Below, piece by piece: positions 8,762 through 17,191 of a stretch of DNA of 64,000 bases (positions within the stretch are counted from its first letter, which is position 1; each line of letters begins with the position of its first letter). Source of the stretch: Muribaculaceae bacterium. Lineage in GTDB: Bacteria > Bacteroidota > Bacteroidia > Bacteroidales > Muribaculaceae. The notes beneath the pieces were generated by a model. It was given only the letters and a program-made list of their open reading frames with translations, had not been told where the DNA came from and searched no databases. The translations under genes were made by a program, and so were the position numbers. The DNA lies in NCBI GenBank assembly GCA_011959405.1, contig BLLX01000001.1, forward strand, positions 49,084-113,083. Reading direction: 5' to 3'.

Positions 8762-11749
8762 CTATTTCGTTTTAGGAGATTTATTAAAGTTCCACCTGAT
8801 GTGGAATAAGAAATAATTGGGAATTGTATTTGCCACAATTTCTGTCCTTGCCTGAGAATTGATCCTATAGCTTATATTGCTTAGTTGGTGGAGCAAATCA
8901 AACCCATCAATCGCAACAAATATTTTGCCTTTGAACAAAGATTTGGATACACGGAGATTCCATATTAAATCAGACTGATTCAATATCGGATCCAGATATC
9001 CATTTCTCATATAAAGTGATATATCCGTTGATAATTCCCAATTATATGGAAAGTTGAGGATGGCGCTGATTCCCACGTCAGAATTCCATGCACTGAAGTT
9101 ATTGAACGTAATATGATCACTTTGATAGTTTCTAAATTCTACAGCTCCTTTCATGGTTAATCGATGACTCCCGACTTTCCAAGTAAATTTCACATTCTCT
9201 TTACAACTGAAGGTGTTGACAGACCGTTTGTGTGGAACTTGTTTCAGGTTATGATCAACGTCGGAATATGATTCAAATAAATCTGACGTATGCGAAAACA
9301 TGGGAGTAGTTTGGGCGGAAATTTCAAATCGTCGGAATGTCCCGAAATTGGTAGAAAATGAGTAGGATGCTTTGATATCGTAATTACCATTGATATTGTA
9401 TGGGCGCTCAGTCTGCTGCCCGGAAGATGTATTATATAAAAGGCCATGTGTCAAAGCATTAATGTATGACAAATATGTAATATTAGCATTATGCACCTGA
9501 CTTCGCTTGTAGTTAGTATGATTGAATTTCATGGTTGTTGCAATTTTATAAGAATCTCGAATGTCGGGATTGCCCATGATTGTATATAAAGGATTTGATG
9601 TGTTTATATAATCAATCGCATCAAGCAATGATACCCTTATGGGGCTGCCCGAAATGTTTAGGTCCCAATTTGTTTCCTTTATTTTTCGTGAATCATCTCC
9701 GGTTAGGTAGTGTTTGTATAGACTGTTTCCTAAATAAAATGCGGGGAACAAATTTGTTCTATGATTATTATGATTTGTAGTTGATAAATACCTGATTCGT
9801 CTATCTGAAAATTCTAAATCACAAGAATAATTTATGCTGAAATTCCAGTCCTTGAGCTCTCCGAGCCATGTGTATACAGAAATACAAAGAGAGTGAGAGT
9901 GCTCGTTTGTATGAAATGTATAACTCTGCTCTTTGTCAATAGACGTTTCATAAATAGATGCCGGTGGCAGAATTCCGATTGGATAATTGTCGTCATTTAA
10001 CGTGTTGAGAAGATATAGGTTAGATGTGCGAGTCTTGTTGTTGCCTCTGTATTTATAAACTAATTGCAAATGATGGCCATATAGAATTTCTGACAACATT
10101 TGTCGGAATTTTAAATCTGCAGAATAGTTCCAGTCATATGATGGATATTGTTTGAAATATTGATTACCGAATGTTTTGAGACTCTCTGAGTAATCCACTC
10201 TGAATTTGTTGAATCTATTCGCTATAGTGTTGTGAAAGCCAATATTAACATCTAGAGTAAGCATATTCTTTAAGCCTGTAGACTTGGTCTTAATGTCGCC
10301 GATTGCCCTAATCTTCCCACGCAAATGTTTATTTGAATATTTGCTTTCGCCTAAGTTTCGATTAAGCAAACATTGCCGATAATCTGATTTATACTCATAT
10401 ATGTTTTCTACTATCTCTTGAGTGATACTATCATTATAATTACTGTTTAACGTTGCTGATATATAATGCTGGGAATCAGAATTGCGTGAAAATTCAAATT
10501 CCGGTGAGAGCGATATGCTGGCACGATTTCCGGCGTCGAAGGCAAAATAGTGAGATGTCTTTACTGACAATACTTTGTTCCGGCCATTCATCCATCCATA
10601 AGAAAAATTATCTCCTTGCGGAAGATATGTTTGAGTCGTGGTGTGGCTATCGTTTGAAATCAACGTATTTACTACATCAATACTGCCTTTTGCTTCCCAT
10701 TGGTTTTCATATCCCTGAGCAATGTATGATATGCCACCCAGTTGACGGAGACTCATGCCACTGCCCATTCGGTCGCTACTCCATGATCCGTCACTTTGAC
10801 CCGGTTTGTCCGCATCACTGAGATTGTTTGCACCTCCATATGCCGAAAAAGAGACGTTGTCAGAGAACAATAAGCCAAACAGTTTACCGAGGTACCTGCC
10901 GGAAGTGCCATATCCACCTTCAATATTCAACAGTCCGCCTGTTCGGTATTGACGCTTAAGCCTGACGTCCATTACGTATTTGGTGTCACCTGTGTTGTAA
11001 CCCATAAGCCTGCTTGAACGTCCGGCGTGATTATACACAGCAATATCCTTTACGGTAAAAGCGGGAAGGTTTTCAAGCATAAGCTGATTATCCCCATTGA
11101 ACAAATCTTTTCCATTAAGCAACAGTGTTTCAACAAATTTGCCATTTACATATATACGCCCATTTTTTCTGAGTTCCACACCGGGCATTTGCTCAATAAT
11201 AGCATCCAACGAACTGCCTTCAGAGAAAACAAATGCATCAGCATTATAGATCAAAGTGTCCCCTTTGTTATAGAACATTACCTTGGATGCTGTTACTGTA
11301 ACCTCATTAAGTTTCTTATTTTTTACACGACTAAGCGAAATTGTCGGGCCATCATATGTCACGTCGCTCTCCTTTAGGTCTGAGATTGCAATTCTGATCC
11401 TTTCAGACTCATAAGTCCCTTGTTTTTCAATTTCCTGTTGCATAGATTCATTATCACCTGCAATAGATACAGTAGGAGACATCACAACTAAATCGTACGA
11501 CGCATTTCCCCAAGGTACACGAATCATTGACACTTCCGACATTCCATACCATTTAATGGGAACTTCAGTAGAATCAAGGGAATTATACATCGCGAATTGC
11601 GGATACAGAATTGGACGTTTGGTTATTTGGTCAATTATCTTTACACGTAATTGCAGCCATCTCGGAACTGCTTGAGCAGGAACGCTTATAAAGAAGAGTG
11701 CTCCTATAATAGTAATCAAGGCGAATGCTGCTTTAGTTTTTTTGGTCAT
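8762..11749 (-). CDS. Outer-membrane beta-barrel / TonB-dependent receptor-like protein
   Basis: Signal peptide, LNEVTVTASKV...GDTLIYNADAFVFSEGSSLDAIIEQMPGVELRKNGRIYVNGKFVETLLLNGKDLF plug-like domain, long beta-rich barrel, C-terminal YFLFHIRWNF. Confidence 0.85.
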   Translation of the reverse strand: MTKKTKAAFALITIIGALFFISVPAQAVPRWLQLRVKIIDQITKRPILYPQFAMYNSLDSTEVPIKWYGMSEVSMIRVPWGNASYDLVVMSPTVSIAGDNESMQQEIEKQGTYESERIRIAISDLKESDVTYDGPTISLSRVKNKKLNEVTVTASKVMFYNKGDTLIYNADAFVFSEGSSLDAIIEQMPGVELRKNGRIYVNGKFVETLLLNGKDLFNGDNQLMLENLPAFTVKDIAVYNHAGRSSRLMGYNTGDTKYVMDVRLKRQYRTGGLLNIEGGYGTSGRYLGKLFGLLFSDNVSFSAYGGANNLSDADKPGQSDGSWSSDRMGSGMSLRQLGGISYIAQGYENQWEAKGSIDVVNTLISNDSHTTTQTYLPQGDNFSYGWMNGRNKVLSVKTSHYFAFDAGNRASISLSPEFEFSRNSDSQHYISATLNSNYNDSITQEIVENIYEYKSDYRQCLLNRNLGESKYSNKHLRGKIRAIGDIKTKSTGLKNMLTLDVNIGFHNTIANRFNKFRVDYSESLKTFGNQYFKQYPSYDWNYSADLKFRQMLSEILYGHHLQLVYKYRGNNKTRTSNLYLLNTLNDDNYPIGILPPASIYETSIDKEQSYTFHTNEHSHSLCISVYTWLGELKDWNFSINYSCDLEFSDRRIRYLSTTNHNNHRTNLFPAFYLGNSLYKHYLTGDDSRKIKETNWDLNISGSPIRVSLLDAIDYINTSNPLYTIMGNPDIRDSYKIATTMKFNHTNYKRSQVHNANITYLSYINALTHGLLYNTSSGQQTERPYNINGNYDIKASYSFSTNFGTFRRFEISAQTTPMFSHTSDLFESYSDVDHNLKQVPHKRSVNTFSCKENVKFTWKVGSHRLTMKGAVEFRNYQSDHITFNNFSAWNSDVGISAILNFPYNWELSTDISLYMRNGYLDPILNQSDLIWNLRVSKSLFKGKIFVAIDGFDLLHQLSNISYRINSQARTEIVANTIPNYFLFHIRWNFNKSPKTK

Positions 11750-11841
11750 AGTATGTCTGGTCTCTTTACTATTCTGGAAGTGGAGGGAAATTACATATAA
11801 TAAATTAAATATTCAAAACATATACCATAAGAATCACCATC

Positions 11842-11985
11842 TGTTTATCAGATATATAGAAACATGTATCTGGTTAATATGAAACTTGCAGCAAGAATGT
11901 ATCAGCAATTCCCTTGTCTTAATGAGTGTTCTCACCAGGCCGGATAATATATGATGAACTGACCAACTATTATTTTCTGGATTAA
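11842..11985 (+). pseudogene. Relic of the 3' end of a GT2 gene (paralogue of 4291-5031)
   Basis: tttatcagatat...gaaacttgcagcaagaatgtatcagcaattcccttgtcttaatgagtgttct...ataatatatgatgaactgac closely matches 4889-5027; 5'-truncated and frameshifted. Confidence 0.82.
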
Positions 11986-12363
11986 ATATTTTGTGTGTCA
12001 ATTATATTTAGCCATTAGATAGTAGGTAAGTTTATACAATATTGCTAAAATTTTTCTAAATTTAAGGATTTTTTTTTAAAGGATTACAATTATGTGTGCG
12101 AAATTTAATATTTTTTAACTCTACGGTGGCTTGGTGGCACCACATTTGGATTTCTATCGGGGCAACAGCCACGTTTCATACCTGGTTAAGATGCACGTTC
12201 TTTAGTGACTATATAAAAGGATTTCACGATATGCAGTTCAAAAACATGCCGTGCAGGATATTTCTGATTGAGCGAAATTCGTAATATTGCTGACCAAAAT
12301 TGTTTGAAATAAAAAATTATCGCTATATTTACCCCACTATAGTTATTGGCTAATAGTTTATTT

Positions 12364-13053
12364 ATGAAAAAGATTCTATTTATTGCAGGTCTGTTATTGA
12401 TTCTTAGTGCTTGCGGAACCAGTGATGACAAAACCACGGTAGTCGACTTAGTAACCGTGCCTGCGACTTCTGACCGGTGGACATACCTGATTGACGGCGA
12501 TAATCAGCTAGTCGCCTTTACCACTGATTCGGTTGGAAAGGCTCGTCTGGATTTGGAAATTGATTCTGTAAAGCACCTGATTCTTATTCATTCGGACTCT
12601 AATTTTAGCGCTGAGACTTGGGTTATGCCCGGTGAGCAGTGTGAGGTAACTGTAAACCGCGTGGCGCCTGAACCGGAGCGCCAGATTTCTACTACCGGCG
12701 TGTTCAAGGAGAGGACCGAAGCCGCTTATTCAAAAGCATTCGGCGAATTTTACCAGCTGGTTGCAAATGATAATTTCTATGTCGAGCTTAATGGCGATGA
12801 AGTTAGCTATGTTGACTTCCTTATCGCAAAGTATAAGGAGCATCTCGACACGCTGAATTGCCATCCTGAATTGCCATCAGCGGTCAGAAAGGAGGCTCTG
12901 CGAACTCTGAACAACAAGATGATTGACCACATCGAAGACCCTACTTTCTGGCTGGAATTCTGCTCGAATTTGCGAGGATACACTGGCCCAATTGCACCCA
13001 CCTCGCTTTCTAAAAAGAGTAAAGAACGAGCGTATAAGGTTATAGTAGAATAA
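12364..13053 (+). CDS. Lipoprotein; resembles the N-terminal region of Bacteroidetes TlpA/DUF4369-type lipoproteins without a thioredoxin domain
   Basis: MKKILFIAGLLLILSACGTSDD lipobox; no CxxC-containing thioredoxin domain before the stop. Confidence 0.6.
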   Translation: MKKILFIAGLLLILSACGTSDDKTTVVDLVTVPATSDRWTYLIDGDNQLVAFTTDSVGKARLDLEIDSVKHLILIHSDSNFSAETWVMPGEQCEVTVNRVAPEPERQISTTGVFKERTEAAYSKAFGEFYQLVANDNFYVELNGDEVSYVDFLIAKYKEHLDTLNCHPELPSAVRKEALRTLNNKMIDHIEDPTFWLEFCSNLRGYTGPIAPTSLSKKSKERAYKVIVE

Positions 13054-13297
13054 CTGATGGGATTATAATCAGCAGATAGAACCATCCTAGACTGGAAAAC
13101 CATGCAAAATTGAGGCATAGCAATAATTATTTTTTCTCAACAATCTGATTCAGAGTGTAAAAATCAATCCAAATCGTTGTGTCTCCAATTCTCGCACAAC
13201 AATCACAATATCCATAATTTCAAAGAACTCTTATGATTTTTAGTGGACACAGATGAAATTCTTGACAAAATAAATACTTAATTACCCACTTCTCTTT

Positions 13298-14416
13298 ATG
13301 ACAACACATCTCTTATGGGCATTTATAGCCCTTATTATTACTGGTTGTACCACAAGAACGGACATCTCACTCCCAGTTAATGAAATTAAGCAAGGCGTAG
13401 CCGAAGTTACTATAAAAGTTAACGACCAGTCTGAGATTATGTCTGCTAAAGATATCGTTGGTGAAGTATATTGGAAGCCATTACTTGACTATAATTATGT
13501 TGATACTGTGAACCTCATACCTGAGCCCGCTATTATTACGAATGGAACGGGACTAGTGCCGATGGAAACGCTATACCGGGACGCAGTAAGTATGATAATC
13601 AGGACAACTAACGGGCAAGATATATGCCATCTTAATATTGGTTTATCACAGAGTTCGCCCCAAATAATTACGCTGAACTTCAATGCAGACGGAAAATTCC
13701 TTAACGTTGATGTTGAGGGTGGTACTGGCAGGAGTGACATTTCAGGCCAGTATGGTAGAATATTTGAAGCTTACGGCTCATCAAGTATTGGCACAAAGGA
13801 AATCTGGGAGGATAGTGAAAAATTTTTGAATTGGCAGTTAGAAAAGGAGATGAAGGAAAATATTAGTGCCGTCAAAGCTGTTGAAATTTCTGATGTAGAA
13901 CGTCGTTGGATTACTCGCGCGTTAGAGCGCGATTACTGTCTAACTCGAATTGTTCCATACAAGGAGCGTGCTCTTACTTTCGGCGTGGATTTTGCCAATG
14001 TTGATAGCTCGAAAATAATAGCGCCCGAATGTAGCTTCTATCGGTTTCTGAACAATCTGGATTATTCAACTGATATGCTAAATGACTTTCCCCTTGGATT
14101 ACGTAGAGAAATGAATGCAATTCTTCGGGTGCTTTTGCCTAAGATTCAGTTTATCGGAGAAACACCGGTTGAAGAATGGAAAAGAAAGGCCATTAAGGAA
14201 CTTAAGGGCATTATAGATAATCCTACGCCTCTTCTGCTTAATCTCCTTGCAGCGACTGCTTATTTGCAGCAAATTCAAGGACAAAATCAACCTTTGACAG
14301 ATGTGCAAATTGCTAATATTAAATCAGCGTTTGTCAACGATGACCTTGGGAAAATTATTCTATCTCGTAATGCTAATCCTTATCCAAATGTAAATCAAAA
14401 TATTATATGGCAGTGA
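13298..14416 (+). CDS. Lipoprotein, hypothetical (possible TlpA-type N-terminal region without Trx domain)
   Basis: MTTHLLWAFIALIITGCTTR lipobox; helical C-terminal half ending before where a Trx domain would start. Confidence 0.6.
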   Translation: MTTHLLWAFIALIITGCTTRTDISLPVNEIKQGVAEVTIKVNDQSEIMSAKDIVGEVYWKPLLDYNYVDTVNLIPEPAIITNGTGLVPMETLYRDAVSMIIRTTNGQDICHLNIGLSQSSPQIITLNFNADGKFLNVDVEGGTGRSDISGQYGRIFEAYGSSSIGTKEIWEDSEKFLNWQLEKEMKENISAVKAVEISDVERRWITRALERDYCLTRIVPYKERALTFGVDFANVDSSKIIAPECSFYRFLNNLDYSTDMLNDFPLGLRREMNAILRVLLPKIQFIGETPVEEWKRKAIKELKGIIDNPTPLLLNLLAATAYLQQIQGQNQPLTDVQIANIKSAFVNDDLGKIILSRNANPYPNVNQNIIWQ

Positions 14417-14527
14417 TTAGCAACAAGCGAGTGTGTTTTTAGAAACTATTTCCTATTTTTTTATTGTTCGAATAGTGAACAAATTGTATTTTAGTTTGTT
14501 TATAAGGAAGATAATAAAAGCATAATT

Positions 14528-14993
14528 ATGAAGAACAATAAAAATTAAATTAGAGAATGCAACACCTTTAACATCAGCAGAGATGCGTGAAGAATCCGTT
14601 GACAGAATATGGCCATTTGATCCTGATAAATGCGGCATTACTGAACTTTGCCCCGATGGGCGTCGAATTTCATGTCAAGGTCCGGTTGGAACATGTAAAC
14701 GATTATATGTATCTTTTGGCGATTCAGGAACGGATTCATCTGGTGCTTCATCTTCATTTTTATTAGGAATAGCATGTGGAGATACTATAATTCATTGTTC
14801 GGATGGGTCCTCCGGGACAATGCCTGCAAAGGTAAGTGCATGTTTAGGGAAAAAAGAATGGGATACATGTACGTTCCTATCCTCGAATGGTTCAGATAAA
14901 GGCGGATATTGCCGATATGGAGACCCTGCTGCCCCAAATGAGTTCAAAAATTACCTTTATTGTTCTGATTTAGGTCAGCTTCCTAATCCATAA
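14528..14993 (+). CDS. Cys-rich leader peptide 2 (10 Cys) with an apparent 1-nt frameshift in the leader; the ORF track starts it at the internal Met 14583
   Basis: Removing one A from the A5 run at 14540-14544 gives MKNNKIKLENATPLTSAEMREESVDRIWPFDPDKCGITELCPDGRRISC..., whose leader matches peptide 3 (MTQKKIKLSGVVELSTQEMKDAKAI). Confidence 0.72.
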
Positions 14994-15047
14994 ATTTTAT
15001 CTTATTATTTTCTTCTACTCGCTTTGAGAAAGAACAATTAAAAGTAG

Positions 15048-15087
15048 AAGAGCTTGCTGAAAAGTATTTACTTTTCAGCAAGCTCTT
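15048..15087. terminator. Perfect 19-bp inverted repeat with 2-nt spacer, terminator-like, downstream of Cys-rich peptide 2
   Basis: aagagcttgctgaaaagta-tt-tacttttcagcaagctctt. Confidence 0.6.
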
Positions 15088-15324
15088 AACCGAGAACATA
15101 AAAAATCATATAACAGTCGACATGTTTTGGACTGATACTTACAACCTTACCCCATACTTTGAGCCTTGTTTCCAGTTTTTGTTCTTGGAGCCAGACTTTT
15201 GCCTACGGCTTACTTCAGATTCGCCCTCGCGACCGAGACCCTTGCTTTCTGCTATGCCCTTCTCGATATCGGGGCGCGCTCAGGATTCTACCAGTTAGAT
15301 TATGACCATGTCGGGCAAACAAAA

Positions 15325-15357
15325 CACGATGAAAGATAATAATAACTCGTCATCGTG
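15325..15357 (-). terminator. Rho-independent terminator downstream of Cys-rich peptide 3
   Basis: cacgatga...tcatcgtg; on the minus strand followed by TTTTGTTTG. Confidence 0.6.
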
Positions 15358-15376
15358 AAAATATTGGAGTTATATA

Positions 15377-15679
15377 TCAAGTTAGATTCGCGGTTCCGCT
15401 CCAGTTTTGGTCACTGCATTGATGTGTTTCTCTACCGCAACGAATGCCAAAGGGTTCATACTGGCCTCCGCCAATGCTGAAGAGCATAATGGAGCATTTT
15501 TCGCCCGGGACTCTAGTTTCGCAATTAAATTTGACCCCGTTCCCGCAATCCAACTCCAAACCGCATGGTGCATCTAATGGGAAGTTTGAGCCGGAACTCG
15601 AGACAATCGCTTTAGCGTCCTTCATCTCTTGAGTTGAAAGTTCAACCACACCGCTAAGTTTGATTTTTTTCTGTGTCAT
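15377..15679 (-). CDS. Cys-rich leader peptide 3 (100 aa, 6 Cys), RiPP/secreted-peptide-like
   Basis: MTQKKIKLSGVVELSTQEMKDAKAIVSSSG leader; APC-x5-C-x7-C-x8-C...IRC-x6-CSD. Confidence 0.75.
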   Translation of the reverse strand: MTQKKIKLSGVVELSTQEMKDAKAIVSSSGSNFPLDAPCGLELDCGNGVKFNCETRVPGEKCSIMLFSIGGGQYEPFGIRCGRETHQCSDQNWSGTANLT

Positions 15680-15786
15680 ACTAATAATTTAGAATTAAAA
15701 AACTATTATTTAATGTCATTATAACGTTTTCTGATTCTAAATTGTTCAGAATATAATCAACCGGCGAGAATTAAGGACTCTTTGTT

Positions 15787-16323
15787 TTACTTATAGTTGA
15801 TTGCAATAGGAGCAATTACATATTCCATTCTGTTTGTCCTTTTGTTCGAAGGCCTACAAGAATCAAGGGGAATAGAGAACTTTACTTCGGCCAATTTATT
15901 AACAATTTCATTATATTGTATGGGGCTATATCTGTAGCCGGTTACGGAAGTATTGTACCCGCTGACGGTGATACTGTCAGTTGAACACGCAGACAAGGCT
16001 TCCTTGGGATAAAAAACCATTATATAAGAATTTCCGGCCATAAGTGGCTCAACCTTTAGCACATTCTTCAGTCTCATACTGCCAAACGACGACACTACAG
16101 AACTATCGGCATTGAAAATCGTATATCCGATGTTATCAAGATTATCAACTCCAAGAACTTCTACGCTAACACATATGTTGGAGTCTGACTGTGATGCTAG
16201 AACGCAATCTCCCTTTGTTTCATCAGGGGTAAGCATATCAGCAGCATATACAGTTATAGCGAATGCTGCCAAAATAGATAAAACAATTTTATGCATAGTT
16301 TTTTGCTCTAAAGTTACTTTCAT
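15787..16323 (-). CDS. Hypothetical secreted protein
   Basis: Signal peptide (MHKIVLSILAAFAITVYA, internal Met) followed by a beta-rich region. Confidence 0.6.
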   Translation of the reverse strand: MKVTLEQKTMHKIVLSILAAFAITVYAADMLTPDETKGDCVLASQSDSNICVSVEVLGVDNLDNIGYTIFNADSSVVSSFGSMRLKNVLKVEPLMAGNSYIMVFYPKEALSACSTDSITVSGYNTSVTGYRYSPIQYNEIVNKLAEVKFSIPLDSCRPSNKRTNRMEYVIAPIAINYK

Positions 16324-16399
16324 TTTTTCAAAACCGCAAATTACCGTATGTTATATGTGTTAAAGAGTGCTAAATACCCTGCGAAAAGGAGCAAAATTG

Positions 16400-17191
16400 T
16401 TATCGTTTGCACCATGTCCACGACTCTATATAATAACAAAGTTCCTGAGGCTTCATATTTATGACGTTAAAATACTCGCGTTTGGTCAATAGAATCAATT
16501 CAGGGACAGTGTCGCCACTGTTTATACCTCTGGAGTGAGGAAGATGGTAACATTTACCAGTAACTTGCAGAGGTCGATGTCCAAGGATGTCTAGGCGATG
16601 GAAGCGCTCCATATCCTCCGGCCCCCAGCATAGGAAGTGCTCGTTTTCCCAGCCAAGTTCCCGATAACGCGCCACATCTACAACATAAGCACCTCCAAGA
16701 GACGCAAATCCAAACATAAGCTGCTGGTACGCGTCTATTTCTGTCAATGCTCCAATATCAAGTGTTTCACGGAATATATCTGCTAATTCTTTTGGAGAGA
16801 GTACAACACGCCCGTCATAAGGCATGGACATGACGTATTGCCCGCTTAACACCGCATCGTGAGCCTGGTGAAGTTGCTCAATCGGCACGATGATGTCAAC
16901 GTCGATGTTTGCGGCATTGCGAGTACGGACACGGCGGAACTCTTCATTCATCAAATGCGTGCGGTAAAGCATGGGATTATGGTCTTCAACAAATATATAC
17001 TCCACCTCAGGGAAATCCATTTGCATAATTTCACTTAGACGTGATTCGCTATCAGATTCGATAATCATCAGATGCGCGTCTGTATATTTTCGATAGTACC
17101 CAAGCGAGGCCCTTACATTTGCTAGCCGATCCGGCGAATCAATCCTGGTTGACATCATTATGGTCAAATCTGGCAGATGTGATCTGGTCAT
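16400..17191 (-). CDS. Glycosyltransferase with GT27/galactosyltransferase C-terminal-like motif
   Basis: DLTIMMSTRIDSPDRLANVRASLGYYRKY; GWENEHFLCWGPEDMERFHRLDILGH. Confidence 0.75.
   Translation of the reverse strand: MTRSHLPDLTIMMSTRIDSPDRLANVRASLGYYRKYTDAHLMIIESDSESRLSEIMQMDFPEVEYIFVEDHNPMLYRTHLMNEEFRRVRTRNAANIDVDIIVPIEQLHQAHDAVLSGQYVMSMPYDGRVVLSPKELADIFRETLDIGALTEIDAYQQLMFGFASLGGAYVVDVARYRELGWENEHFLCWGPEDMERFHRLDILGHRPLQVTGKCYHLPHSRGINSGDTVPELILLTKREYFNVINMKPQELCYYIESWTWCKR

Noticed and set aside
12096-12437. Small ORFs of 62 and 83 aa
   Set aside because: Overlap AT-rich intergenic DNA and the lipoprotein start; no signal, motif or RBS support.
14583-14993. Met 14583 as the true start of Cys-rich peptide 2
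   Set aside because: The in-frame upstream sequence matches the leader of peptide 3, so the start is likely upstream with a one-base indel.
8205-15679. Class II lanthipeptide precursors
   Set aside because: No LanM/LanB dehydratase in the window and even Cys counts with VKOR/Trx favour disulfides over thioether rings.
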